A stretch of DNA of 64,000 nucleotides from Pseudomonas sp. SID14000. GTDB taxonomy: Bacteria > Pseudomonadota > Gammaproteobacteria > Pseudomonadales > Pseudomonadaceae. Numbering within the stretch: position 1 is the first letter of the stretch; each line of letters opens with the position of its first letter. Below the pieces are notes generated by a model. The model was not told the origin of the DNA. It did no database searches and saw only the letters and a program-made list of their open reading frames with translations. The translations under genes and the position numbers were made by a program. Of the stretch, positions 51,436-60,530 are shown in pieces. The stretch covers positions 186,001-250,000 of the forward strand of contig NZ_NFZQ01000010.1 in the NCBI RefSeq assembly GCF_002165135.1, given 5' to 3'.

Positions 51436-53893
51436 GAGGCGAGCACTCGGTTTCTTGGGTTTGCGGAAGCGGCGTGGTCTGGGCCTCGGCAGGTGCCGGG
51501 GCGACTTGGCCACGCAGGAGGAAGTGCGACAACGCTGGGATCAGCACAAGCGCGCCGAGCATGTTCCACAGGAACATGAAGGTCAGCAGCAGGCCCATAT
51601 CGGCCTGGAACTTGATCGGCGACCAGGCCCAACCGACCACGCCCGCCGCCAGGGTAATGCCGACCAGCCCTACCACCCGGCCGGTGAAGGCCACGGCTTT
51701 CTGGTAGGCCTGGGCCAGGCTCAGCCCGGCGCGCTGGTAGTGCAACTGCACGCTGAGCAGGTACAGCGCATAGTCCACGCCAATACCCACGCCCAGGGCG
51801 ATCACCGGCAAGGTGGCGACCTTGACGCCAATGCCCATGGCCACCATCAGCGCCTCGCACAGCACCGAGGTGAGCATCAGCGGCAGGATCGCCACCAGCG
51901 TGGCGCGCCAGCTACGGAAGGTGAACAGGCAGAACAGCGTGACGGCCAGGTACACCAGCAACAGCATGCGGTGGTTGGCCTCGCGAACCACGACGTTGGT
52001 AGCGGCCTCGATGCCGGCACTGCCGGCGGCCAGCAGAAACTGCTGTTCGGCGCTGCTGTTGGCCTGGGCAAAACGTTCGGCCGCGGCGGCCACCTGGGCC
52101 AAGGTGTCGGCGCGATGGTCCTTGAGGTAGGCAATTACCGGCATCAGCGAGCAGTCGTTGTTGAACAGTTCCGGGGCGTTGACCGAGGCCTGCTGGGCGG
52201 CGTAGTTGAGCACGTCCTGGTTGCGCTGCAGGCTGTTCAGGCGCGGGTTGCCTTCGTAGGTGCCGGCGGTGATCTGGCGCACTGCGTTGGCCAGCGACAC
52301 AGTGGTCTGCACACCCGGCAATTGCTGCAGTTCCCAGGCCAGGCGGTCGGCAAGGACCAGCGTCTGGTATTGCAGGCAGCCTTCCGGAGCGGTCTTGACC
52401 ATGACCGCGAAGGTATCGCTGGACAGCGCGTAGTGCCGGGTGATGTAGGCGTTGTCGAGGTTGTAGCGGGAGTCGGCGCGCAACTCGGGTGCACCGCTGT
52501 CGAGGTCGCCGATTTTCAACTGCAGGCCGCCCCAGATGCCGAGGGCGCACAGGGCCAGGGCCACAAGCAGTGCGGCGCTGGCCCATTTGCGTTCGGTGAA
52601 GCGGTCGAGCAGGTCCCACAGCCGGCCGAAGCCACGGTGCTGGGCGGCGCGTGCGTCGATATACAGGGCCCGCTCGGCAGCCTTGCGGCCTACACCTACA
52701 TAAGACAGCGCCACCGGCATCAACAACAGCGAGGTGAAGATCAGCACCGCCACGCCAATGCTGGCGGTGATAGCCAGGTCCTGGATCACCGGGATGTCGA
52801 TCAGCATCAGCACGGCAAAGCCCACCGCATCGGCCAGCAACGCGGTCACCCCGGCCACGAACAGGCGGCGGAAGGTATAGCGAGCTGCCACCTGGCGGTG
52901 GGTGCCACGGCCGATGTCCTGGAGGATGCCGTTCATCTTCTGCGCCGCGTGGGAGACGCCGATGGCGAAGATCAGGAACGGCACCAGGATCGAATACGGG
53001 TCGATGGCGTAGCCCACCCAGGCGACGATGCCCAGCTGCCAAACCACCGCAGTCAGCGAACAAAGCACCACCAGCAAGGTGCTGCGCACGCAACGGGTAT
53101 AGCAATAGATGATCAGCAGGCTGGTCAGCACTGCCAGGGCGAAGAACGCCATCACCTGAATCAACCCGTCGATCAGGTCACCCATCAGCTTGGCGAAGCC
53201 GATCACATGGATGCGGTACTGGCCACTGGCCTGGTACTGGCTGCGCAGTTGTTCGAGCTTCTGCGAGAAGGCATGGTAGTCGAGGCCTTTGCCGGTGGCC
53301 GAATCCTGGTCGAGCAGCGGCACGACCAGCATGCTCGACTTGAAATCGCGCGCCACCAGGCTGCCGACAATGTTGGCGCGCTCGATATTCTGCCGTAGTT
53401 GCTCGATGTCACCCGCCGCGCCCTGGTAGCCGTCGGGCATCACCGGGCCGCCCTGGAAGCCCTCCTCGGTCACCTCGGTCCAGCGCACCGCCGGGCTCCA
53501 CAGCGACTTCATCCATGCCCGGTCCACCCCCTGGCTGAGAAACAGTTCGTCGTTGATATGGCGCAGGGTCTGCAGGTAGTCCGGGTCGAAGATGTCGCCC
53601 TGGGTGTTCTCCACCACCACACGCACCGCATTGCCCAGGCCACGCAGTGATGGGCGGTTTTCCAGGTAGTTCTGGATGTAGGGGTGGCTCTGCGGCAGCA
53701 TCTTGTCGAAACTGGGGCGCAGCTCAAGGCGGGTCAGGGCCATGTAGCCCAGCACCAGGGTCGCCAGCAACATGCACAGCAGGAACGGCAGGCGATGGTT
53801 GAACACCAGGCGCTCCATGCCGTTGCCCGAGTGGGGGTCGAAATCGTCGAGGTTGCGGATTACCGGAAGGGTGTCTTGGCGGGTAGCGGCCAT
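51428..53893 (-). CDS. RND/MMPL-family transporter
   Basis: An 821-residue inner-membrane protein with twelve helices in the 1+5+1+5 RND layout and two large periplasmic loops (about 55-235 and 470-640). Segments such as GVSHAAQKMNGILQDIGRG and the repeat GIGVDYALYLLSVQLHYQRAG are typical of the hydrophobe-transporting MMPL/HAE3 branch. It has no membrane fusion protein partner nearby, but DUF1302 and DUF1329 genes lie upstream, a combination seen repeatedly in pseudomonads and probably forming an envelope transport system for hydrophobic compounds. Confidence 0.9.
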   Translation of the reverse strand: MAATRQDTLPVIRNLDDFDPHSGNGMERLVFNHRLPFLLCMLLATLVLGYMALTRLELRPSFDKMLPQSHPYIQNYLENRPSLRGLGNAVRVVVENTQGDIFDPDYLQTLRHINDELFLSQGVDRAWMKSLWSPAVRWTEVTEEGFQGGPVMPDGYQGAAGDIEQLRQNIERANIVGSLVARDFKSSMLVVPLLDQDSATGKGLDYHAFSQKLEQLRSQYQASGQYRIHVIGFAKLMGDLIDGLIQVMAFFALAVLTSLLIIYCYTRCVRSTLLVVLCSLTAVVWQLGIVAWVGYAIDPYSILVPFLIFAIGVSHAAQKMNGILQDIGRGTHRQVAARYTFRRLFVAGVTALLADAVGFAVLMLIDIPVIQDLAITASIGVAVLIFTSLLLMPVALSYVGVGRKAAERALYIDARAAQHRGFGRLWDLLDRFTERKWASAALLVALALCALGIWGGLQLKIGDLDSGAPELRADSRYNLDNAYITRHYALSSDTFAVMVKTAPEGCLQYQTLVLADRLAWELQQLPGVQTTVSLANAVRQITAGTYEGNPRLNSLQRNQDVLNYAAQQASVNAPELFNNDCSLMPVIAYLKDHRADTLAQVAAAAERFAQANSSAEQQFLLAAGSAGIEAATNVVVREANHRMLLLVYLAVTLFCLFTFRSWRATLVAILPLMLTSVLCEALMVAMGIGVKVATLPVIALGVGIGVDYALYLLSVQLHYQRAGLSLAQAYQKAVAFTGRVVGLVGITLAAGVVGWAWSPIKFQADMGLLLTFMFLWNMLGALVLIPALSHFLLRGQVAPAPAEAQTTPLPQTQETECSPHV

Positions 53894-53908
53894 CGGGGTC
53901 TTCTCTTG

Positions 53909-54904
53909 TTATGGGTGCAGCGTGGGGTTGCCGGCCTGGTTGCGCACGCCCCGCTCGCCGACCAGCACCAGGCCGTTGCCGGCATCGGTGGCGAGCGCGG
54001 TCACTGGGCCACGGGCGCTCTGCGGCATCGGGCTGAAACTGGCGCCATCGTCCTGGCTGCGCAGCAGGTCACCGGCCTGACTGGCCAGCCACAGCTGGCC
54101 GTTACGGTCAACGCCGGCGGCGGTAAGGCTGGTGTTCACACCGGTGATGACCGGCAGCCATTGCCGGCCGCCGTCGGTGCTGCGGTAGACATGCCCGCGC
54201 AGGCCGTAGACCAGCAGTACACCGGGCTTGCCGACAGCACCGAACAGTGTGCCGGCGTAGGGTGTTTCGACACGGCTGAAGCGCTCGCCGTCCCGCTTCA
54301 ACAGCAGCCCTTGCTCGCCGGTGATGTACAGCTCGTCCCCCACCGTCGCCAGGCTGGTCAGGTGCAGGCCTTGCGGGTTATCGCTGTGGTCGAGCCAGGG
54401 CTGCCAGTGCTCGCCGCCATCAACGGTGCGCAACAGCAGGTTGAACACGCCGACTGCATAACCATTGCGGGCATCGCTGAACCACACGTCGAGCAAGGCA
54501 TTGTCGCTCCCCGTGCCCGGCAGTTGTTCGGCCAGCGCCCGGCCATCCAGCTGCTTCTGCCAGTGCACGCCGCCATCGCGGCTATGCAGCACCACGCCAT
54601 CGTGGCCAACCGCCCAGCCCAGTTCGGGCGTGGCGAAGCTCACGGCATTGAGGTCGGCGCTGACCGGCACCTGGGCTTGCTGCCAGTGCGCGCCGTGGTC
54701 ATCGGAGTACAGGATGTGCCCACGCGGGCCCACCGCGATCAGGCGCTGCCCGGCTTGGGTTACATCGCGCAAGGCGCTGCTGGCGACCAGGGCGCTGGGC
54801 ATGGCGGGCAGGTCCAGCACATCGGTGAAGGGCGCCGCCTGAGCCGCGCCCTGCAGCACGGCCAGGGCCAGAACTACCAGGCTGCATCGTTTGAAGACAG
54901 ACAT
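53909..54904 (-). CDS. YCF48/BNR-repeat exported beta-propeller protein
   Basis: A 331-residue protein with a signal peptide (1-23) and repeated Asp-box motifs (YSDDHGAHW, HSRDGGVHW, RTVDGGEHW, RSTDGGRQW, RSQDDGASF), one per propeller blade. It resembles the photosystem II assembly factor Ycf48 fold, here in a periplasmic setting. GAGGTGACA precedes the ATG at 54904. It lies between the DUF1329 and RND genes, 15 bases from the latter, and may help assemble the complex. Confidence 0.87.
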   Translation of the reverse strand: MSVFKRCSLVVLALAVLQGAAQAAPFTDVLDLPAMPSALVASSALRDVTQAGQRLIAVGPRGHILYSDDHGAHWQQAQVPVSADLNAVSFATPELGWAVGHDGVVLHSRDGGVHWQKQLDGRALAEQLPGTGSDNALLDVWFSDARNGYAVGVFNLLLRTVDGGEHWQPWLDHSDNPQGLHLTSLATVGDELYITGEQGLLLKRDGERFSRVETPYAGTLFGAVGKPGVLLVYGLRGHVYRSTDGGRQWLPVITGVNTSLTAAGVDRNGQLWLASQAGDLLRSQDDGASFSPMPQSARGPVTALATDAGNGLVLVGERGVRNQAGNPTLHP

Positions 54905-54925
54905 TGTCACCTCTGCTTCGTGCAT

Positions 54926-56284
54926 TCAGCGAATGCCGTTGCCGGCCAGCGACTCTGGCGACCACTGGGTTTTCGACAGCGGGTCGATGTAGCGGATACC
55001 GCCGTAGGCACCGACCACGCCATTGAGGTTGTAGGTGCCGCCAATCAGGTCGTAGATCATGAACGGCGTGGCGTCCGGGGTCTGCTTGTCGTAGCTCTGG
55101 GTGAGGAAGGCGAACGAGCCGCGGTACAGCTGGCCACGGGCGTCGTACTGGTCAGAGGCCAGGGCGATCCAGCTGTCTTCGTCGAGGTAGAAGCGGCGCT
55201 TGTGGTAGATATGGCGCGCACCGTCCTTGAGTTTGCCTTCCACCACCCACACCCGGTGCTTCTCCCAGCGCACGAACTGCGGCGCCAGGTGGTTGGGGGT
55301 GATCACCTGCCTGACGTCGGTGTTGTAGGTCAGCTGGTAGGTGTTGTAAGGCACGTACATTTCCTGCTTGCCGACCAGGGTCCAGTCGTAGCGGTCCAGC
55401 GCACCGTTGAAGACGAACACGTCATCGTAGGTACCCGAACCCGAGGTGCCCGGGTTGGGCGTGTCGTAGGCCAGGTTAGGTGCCAGCTTGACCCGCCGCT
55501 GGCCCGGCAGGTACTGCCAGGCGCTGCGGGGCTGCACCAGCGGGTTGGCGGCATCACGCAGCATCATCGCTTCGCCGGCACGGCGTGCAGGCCCGGTGTA
55601 CACCAGCTTCATCTGGTAGTAGGTGTCCTTGGCGCCGATCGGCTTGGTCATGTCTTCGTAGATCGGGTAGCTGATATTGGCCTGGCCGGTGGTCGACAGC
55701 GATGGCTTGCCAGCGGCGTCGACGTTCCACGAGTCGTACTTGGCCGTCATGCTTACGCCCTGGTAGCGCAGCAGAAAGTTCCACATGGCCTCGGCGCCGT
55801 TCTGCGGAATGGGGAACGGGATACCGGGCAGCACGTTGTCTACCGCGGTGCCGCCCTCCTTGCTGTTGGCGCCAGTGGCGTTCTTGCGGGTGTTGTCGAG
55901 TACCGCTTGCGGCAGCGCCACGCTACGGTGGGTCGGGTACACATCGACGCGGTAGCTGGGGTAGCGCTTGAGCAGTTCCAGGGTTGTGGCGGTCAGCTGG
56001 CCCTTGTACTGCTCGGCGTTCTTGCCATCGATGACCAGCAGCGGCTTGTCGCTGGCGAACGGGTCTGGGCGCATGCTGGCGCCGCTCTGGTAGCTGGCTG
56101 GCGGGGTCTGCAGGCCGCCCTGGTAGGCCGGGATCGAGCCATCGGCATTGCCGGCCTTCTCCGCACCAATGGCGGTCAGGCTGGTGCCCAGGCGCGCAGC
56201 CTGGTCAGTGGAAACGGCGGCCTGGGCAGCGTTCAGGGCGGCCAGTGACAGGCACGAGGCCAGCAGGGTACGTACGAAATTCAT
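54926..56284 (-). CDS. DUF1329 exported protein (LolB-like fold family)
   Basis: A 452-residue protein with a signal peptide (1-22). The DUF1329 family is recognised from ARLGTSLTAIGAEKAGNADGSIPAYQGGL near the start, KLVYTGPARRAGE, YLPGQRRVKLAP (N-L-A-Y-D-T-P-N-P) and the RRFYLDEDSWIALASDQYDARGQLYRG region. Family members resemble lipoprotein-sorting proteins that can hold lipids in the periplasm. It lies 38 bases after the DUF1302 gene and 21 before the propeller gene. Confidence 0.88.
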   Translation of the reverse strand: MNFVRTLLASCLSLAALNAAQAAVSTDQAARLGTSLTAIGAEKAGNADGSIPAYQGGLQTPPASYQSGASMRPDPFASDKPLLVIDGKNAEQYKGQLTATTLELLKRYPSYRVDVYPTHRSVALPQAVLDNTRKNATGANSKEGGTAVDNVLPGIPFPIPQNGAEAMWNFLLRYQGVSMTAKYDSWNVDAAGKPSLSTTGQANISYPIYEDMTKPIGAKDTYYQMKLVYTGPARRAGEAMMLRDAANPLVQPRSAWQYLPGQRRVKLAPNLAYDTPNPGTSGSGTYDDVFVFNGALDRYDWTLVGKQEMYVPYNTYQLTYNTDVRQVITPNHLAPQFVRWEKHRVWVVEGKLKDGARHIYHKRRFYLDEDSWIALASDQYDARGQLYRGSFAFLTQSYDKQTPDATPFMIYDLIGGTYNLNGVVGAYGGIRYIDPLSKTQWSPESLAGNGIR

Positions 56285-56322
56285 GATGGTTGTCTTCCTG
56301 TGTAGGCTCTAGGAAAGATGAC

Positions 56323-58278
56323 TCAAAAGGTCGTCTTGACGGTCAGGTACAGGGCGCCACGGTCCTCGGTGGTGGCACCACCTCCGGAGAAGGAGGCGTA
56401 GCCGCCGCCGTAGCAGGTGTAATCCTGTTCGCCGTCCAGGGCGTTGGGGGTGCTGCCGTCGGTCTGGCCGTCCTTGCAGGCCTTGGTCTCACCGAAACTG
56501 TCGACGTACTTGAGGTCGACGAAGTACTGGTTGTAGATCGCGGCGCTCACGCCTACCGCATAGTTGCCGGTGTTCTCGGCGCCACCGCCCTGCACCGGCG
56601 ACACGCCGTCGAGGCCGACGTTGACCGACAGCGGCATGCTCAGGTCCATGCCCGGCAGCACCTGGTACCAGGTAGGGGTGAAATTGACGGCGATGCCCCA
56701 GTTGTCGCGGGTGGCCTTGTCGATACCGCGGTAGCTGCTCTTGCCCTTGTACAAGGCCTCGTTGTGGCTATCGAGCTTGAGCAGGTTGCTGTAGAACAGC
56801 TCGCCAAGCAGGGTTGCCGAATCGAACAGCGGTGTATCGCCAATGGTCATCAGGCCGTTCAAGGTCCAGTGCAGGGTGTCGCCGGTGGCGCTCAGCCCGT
56901 CGCCATCCTTGGGCACGTCGAAGATCACCCCGCTGCCGGGCAGGCGTGCTGGCAGCAGGCCGAAGCCGCCTCCCAGACCACCCTGGCCGGGGGCGCTGAC
57001 GATTGCCGGGATGCTCGCCAACGGCATGTTGTGGCGGATGTTCAGGTCGCTGCCGACACTGATGCCGCCCACATCCTTGGACAGGCTCAGGCCGTAGATG
57101 TCGATGTCGTCGGAATAGGCAAACTGATAAGTAGTACTTTGCAGCGAGTTGTACAGGTTGCCGACCGCGCCCTGGCGGCTGCCCGGCGGGTTGCCGAACG
57201 GGCCGTTGGCGACGGTCATGCCGCGCGCGTCGAGCCAGGCCTGCGGGAGGATCTCGGAGGTCTTGCGGTAGTAGAAGCCGAGGGTGCCGCCCAGCCACTC
57301 GGGCGACCACTTGGCCATGATGCCCCAGTCGCCGCTCTTGCCCGGTTTCAGGTCATGGCCGCGGCGGATGGTGGTCAGCGCACCGCGCACCGGGATCAGC
57401 CCCGGGGTGCCAGTGTGGCCGAGCAGAAAGCTCTGGGCACCCTCGCCTACCACGTCCGAGCCGCCATAGTAGGTACCGGCTTCGGGCAGGCGGGCTGCGT
57501 CCCAGTCGAAGAAGTACTGGGCACCCAGGGTCAGTTCGGAGTTGACCAGGAACGAGGTTGACAGCTGGTTGCGCGGCACGAACAGTTCCTTGGCCTCGGT
57601 GCCCGGCGAGGCGGCCAGCTTGGCCAGGTCGAGGCCGGACTGACCGTAGCTCAGCGAATGCACCGGGTTGAGCAGGGTTTCACCCCAGAACAGGTTGTGC
57701 TGGCCCAGCTTGGCGCTGACCTGTGAGGCATCGCCGACTTCACGACTGAAGAACACGAAGGCATCCAGCACTTCACCGGAAGGGCCGCTGTAGTAACGCT
57801 GGGCGTAGTTGCTCAGGTGCGGACTGCCCAGCGGCACACCGGTACCGGGCAGGCCATTGAGGCTGGGGTTGATGCCGGACTGGTCGCCGTTGCCGTTGAC
57901 GAACGGGTTGCTATTGGAACCGGTGTTGTCATAGGCCTTGTCGTACCAGCTGGCGGTACTGACGCGGAACCCGGTGTTGCCCTGGTAGACCACGTCCAGC
58001 TCGGTCAGCAGGTCGACCCGGTTGGTGATGTTGGTGCCGGCCTTGCGGAAGTTGTAGTCACCGTCGTTGCTGTTGGGCGTGCCCAGCATGCGCTTGTCGG
58101 CGCTTTCGGTGCGAACGCCATAGTTGTACTTGACGGTGTTGTCGAAGCGCACGGCCCAGTTTTCATTGCCGGTATCGACTTCGAACGCCTGGGCAGCGGG
58201 CAGCGTGAGCAGGCCGATGGCGCAGGCGAGCAGGCAGCGCTGTGGTTTCACAGCACGGTGAATGCGGTGTTCTGGCAT
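56323..58278 (-). CDS. DUF1302 outer-membrane protein
   Basis: A 651-residue protein with an N-terminal export signal (about 1-31) and a mature start FEVDTGNENWAVRFDNTVKYNYG, typical of DUF1302. The rest alternates short amphipathic strands and turns and ends in a C-terminal Phe (LTVKTTF), the sign of a beta-barrel recognised by the BAM complex. It is the probable outer-membrane partner of the RND transporter encoded downstream. GGAG lies before the ATG. The role is not proven for any member that I recall with certainty. Confidence 0.88.
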   Translation of the reverse strand: MPEHRIHRAVKPQRCLLACAIGLLTLPAAQAFEVDTGNENWAVRFDNTVKYNYGVRTESADKRMLGTPNSNDGDYNFRKAGTNITNRVDLLTELDVVYQGNTGFRVSTASWYDKAYDNTGSNSNPFVNGNGDQSGINPSLNGLPGTGVPLGSPHLSNYAQRYYSGPSGEVLDAFVFFSREVGDASQVSAKLGQHNLFWGETLLNPVHSLSYGQSGLDLAKLAASPGTEAKELFVPRNQLSTSFLVNSELTLGAQYFFDWDAARLPEAGTYYGGSDVVGEGAQSFLLGHTGTPGLIPVRGALTTIRRGHDLKPGKSGDWGIMAKWSPEWLGGTLGFYYRKTSEILPQAWLDARGMTVANGPFGNPPGSRQGAVGNLYNSLQSTTYQFAYSDDIDIYGLSLSKDVGGISVGSDLNIRHNMPLASIPAIVSAPGQGGLGGGFGLLPARLPGSGVIFDVPKDGDGLSATGDTLHWTLNGLMTIGDTPLFDSATLLGELFYSNLLKLDSHNEALYKGKSSYRGIDKATRDNWGIAVNFTPTWYQVLPGMDLSMPLSVNVGLDGVSPVQGGGAENTGNYAVGVSAAIYNQYFVDLKYVDSFGETKACKDGQTDGSTPNALDGEQDYTCYGGGYASFSGGGATTEDRGALYLTVKTTF

Positions 58279-58352
58279 TACGATGGCTCCACGTATTGTT
58301 ATTGTTTTTTACGCCGCCCGTCTTTTGCGAGCGTGGCTGGGGCGTCCATGCG

Positions 58353-58931
58353 CTATTGCAGGTTGGGTTGGTCCAGTCGCTGGATGAAGGCCTCGGCCTG
58401 CGGCCAGGGGCCGAAGCCGGAGGCCGGGTTGAGGTGGCCGACGGCCCCCAGTGCTACCAGTTCGCTACCCCAGCCTTGGGCCAGGGCACTAGCCGCGGCA
58501 AAGCTGGCCAGGTGGTCATTGCTGCTGGCCGCGACAATGCTTGGGAACGGCAGCGGCTCATGGGGTACCGGCGACCAGCCGTGCTCGGCCAGGCTGGCCG
58601 GGCTTGGGTAGTGGGCCGGCCATTGCGCGTTCAGGTCCGGCGGCGCCGCCAGCAATGCACCCTTGATTGGCCGCCGATAGCGCGTCGCCCAGTGGGCGAC
58701 CATCAGCACGCCAGCGCTGTGCGCCACCAGAATCACTTCACCATCGATCTGGTCCAGCTCACGCTGGATCGCCTCGACCCGGGCTGTGCAGCACAGGCCG
58801 TCGACCTGCAGCGGCGGTACGCTGCGCACCTTGGCCAGGCGGCCTGCGAGCAGGGTCTGCCAGTGTTCGGCGACATGGTCGCGCAGGCCGGGGACGATCA
58901 GCACGGTGGCGGTGGTTTGCAATTTATCCAC
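58353..58931 (-). CDS. RBBP9/YdeN-family alpha/beta hydrolase
   Basis: A 192-residue serine hydrolase. It has VLIVPGLRDHVAEHWQ at the start, the nucleophile elbow AHSAG (near 69-73), the acid in ASSNDHL and the catalytic His in GAVGHLN. RBBP9/YdeN proteins are small esterases of unknown substrate. The start codon is GTG at 58931 behind GAGG. It is probably the first gene of the minus-strand run, 74 bases upstream of the DUF1302 gene. Confidence 0.88.
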   Translation of the reverse strand: MDKLQTTATVLIVPGLRDHVAEHWQTLLAGRLAKVRSVPPLQVDGLCCTARVEAIQRELDQIDGEVILVAHSAGVLMVAHWATRYRRPIKGALLAAPPDLNAQWPAHYPSPASLAEHGWSPVPHEPLPFPSIVAASSNDHLASFAAASALAQGWGSELVALGAVGHLNPASGFGPWPQAEAFIQRLDQPNLQ

Positions 58932-59005
58932 GGTGAACCTCGTGTGCGGTGTAGCTCTTGAGGTTCACAGTAAACAGCCCACCCACCGGGTGCTTCACAT
59001 TGGGC

Positions 59006-59041
59006 GTCAGGGGCTTTTCATTTGATGACAATGCCCCTGAC
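59006..59041. promoter_or_regulatory. Inverted repeat, candidate operator
   Basis: GTCAGGGGC and GCCCCTGAC are perfectly paired around an 18-base centre, about 75 bases upstream of the hydrolase operon start. It could be an operator or a weak hairpin terminator, since GGGCTTTGCTTTT follows on the plus strand. Confidence 0.4.
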
Positions 59042-59097
59042 AGGGCTTTGCTTTTCAATTCATGACACGCAGGCTATAAAACCAATCAGCCGCTCGC

Positions 59098-59200
59098 TTT
59101 TTGTAGGAGCAGCCTTGTGCTGCGAAGAGGCCGTAAAGGCCATAACAGTGATATCCGTCGTACCGGCCTCTTCGCAGCACAAGGCTGCTCCTACAAAAAA
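59098..59200. repeat. Inverted REP pair of the GGAGCAGCCTTGTGCTGCGA family
   Basis: TTTTGTAGGAGCAGCCTTGT with GCTGCGAAGAGGCCG and its perfect inverse lie around a 30-base centre. Confidence 0.88.
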
Positions 59201-59238
59201 GCAGCAGTTAGCCTGGAAAACATGGATAACAACAAAAA

Positions 59239-60267
59239 ATGCCTGCCCTAGTCCGTGCCGCCAGCTTGACCAATTACCTTGAGGTGTCCCGCCACCTGGG
59301 CCTCAATCCCCATGCGCTGTTGGCACAGGTTGGCCTCAGCGCCGCCTTGCTCGATGACCCCAACCGGCGTATCCCGGTTGCCAGCGTCATCACCTTGCTG
59401 GAAGCCTCTGCCAGCGCCACCCGTTGCGAAAGCTTCGGCCTGCGCATGGCCGAGTTGCGGCAACTGTCGGACTTCGGCGAAATCAGCCTGCTGCTCAGCC
59501 ACCAACGCACCCTGCGTGATGCACTGCAGGTGATCGTGCAGTACCGTCACCTGCTCAATGACGCCCTGGCCATTCATATCGAGGAAGCTGGCAAGACCGT
59601 GGTCATTCGCGAGGAGGTGATCAACGAGCGCGCGCCCTGCAGCCGCCAGGCCACCGAGCTGGCCATCGGCGTGATGATGCGCCTGTGCGCGGCGCTGCTA
59701 GGTGCCCACTGGCACCCGATCAGCGCCAACTTCACCCACGCGCCTCCCGCCGACCTGGCCACCCATCGACGCATTTTCGGCTGTACGCTGGTGTTCGGCA
59801 GCGAGTTCAATGGCATCGTCTGCCCAGCCGCCGATCTGGATAGCACCAGCCCGCAGGCCAATGAAGCCATGGCGCGCCTGGCGCAGCGCTATCTGGACAG
59901 CCTGCCGGCGGGCGGCACGCCGTCCCTGGAGCTGGAGTTGCGCAAGACCATCTACCTGCTGCTCCCCATGGGCCGCGCCACCATAGAGCAGGTGGCACAG
60001 ACCCAGGGCATGAACGTGCGCACCCTGCAGCGGCGCCTGGAAGAAAGCGGGTTGACCTTCAAGGACCTGATCAACAGCGTGCGCCGTGACCTGGTGATGC
60101 GCTACCTGGAAAACCCCGGCTATTCGCTGGGGCGTATCGCCGACATGCTGGGCTATTCGATGCCCAGTTCGTTCACCCGCTGGTTCATCGCCCAGTTCGG
60201 CATGCCGCCGGCCAGTTGGCGGGCACAGAATTTTGATCAGATTGCGTCAGGGCCGCCAGGCGCCTGA
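59239..60267 (+). CDS. AraC-family regulator with arabinose-binding-like N-terminus
   Basis: A 342-residue regulator. The N-terminal region (about 15-200) matches the Arabinose_bd (PF12625) sensor type (TNYLEVSRHLGLNPHALLAQVGL, FGEISLLLSHQRTLRDALQVIVQYRHLLNDAL). The C-terminal HTH_18 domain has TIEQVAQTQGMNVRTLQRRLEESGLTFKDL and LGRIADMLGYSMPSSFTRWFIAQFGMPPASWR. Relatives such as OruR/ArgR types and many lipid-catabolism regulators share this layout. It is divergent from the hydrolase-DUF1302 run and is the natural candidate to control it. No clear ribosome site is seen. Confidence 0.88.
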   Translation: MPALVRAASLTNYLEVSRHLGLNPHALLAQVGLSAALLDDPNRRIPVASVITLLEASASATRCESFGLRMAELRQLSDFGEISLLLSHQRTLRDALQVIVQYRHLLNDALAIHIEEAGKTVVIREEVINERAPCSRQATELAIGVMMRLCAALLGAHWHPISANFTHAPPADLATHRRIFGCTLVFGSEFNGIVCPAADLDSTSPQANEAMARLAQRYLDSLPAGGTPSLELELRKTIYLLLPMGRATIEQVAQTQGMNVRTLQRRLEESGLTFKDLINSVRRDLVMRYLENPGYSLGRIADMLGYSMPSSFTRWFIAQFGMPPASWRAQNFDQIASGPPGA

Positions 60268-60282
60268 GCTTAGATTTGCGGT

Positions 60283-60520
60283 GCCTGTGAGATCGAGCGC
60301 CGCCCGCGCGGCGCTTCGCAGCACAAGGCTGCTCCCACATCTGTTTCAGGCCAATTATTCCTGAGACACAGGCGCGCGACCCCTTGGCGTCCATCCCGAT
60401 ATTGTGACAGGCAAACAAAGGCGGTCGCGTGCGCTGGGACAGGCGTGACTGGCCTGAAACAGATGTGGGAGCAGCCTTGTGCTGCGAAGCGCCGCGCGGG
60501 CGGCGCTCGATCTCTCAGGC
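60283..60520. repeat. Long inverted repeat (REPIN) with 71-base arms
   Basis: Arms 60283-60353 and 60450-60520 are inverse copies with a single mismatch by eye. They include GGCGCTTCGCAGCACAAGGC and GCTCCCACATCTGTTTCAGG and surround a 96-base centre. It lies between the convergent AraC and YeiH gene ends. Confidence 0.88.
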
Positions 60521-60530
60521 GCCATAAATC

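Larger units (their letters stand above)
58932..59238. other. Divergent 307-base gap with palindrome and REP pair
   Basis: The gap between the hydrolase and the AraC-family regulator holds no gene. It contains a perfect nine-base inverted repeat (59006-59041) and an inverted REP pair (59098-59200). Promoters for both directions should lie here, but I see no convincing sigma70 pair. Confidence 0.6.

Noticed and set aside
49723..56248. Three very long plus-strand frames (618, 654 and 854 codons) opposite the dehydrogenase, RND, propeller and DUF1329 genes
   Set aside because: These are reverse-strand shadows of well-supported genes in GC-rich codon phase; they lack domains and ribosome sites.
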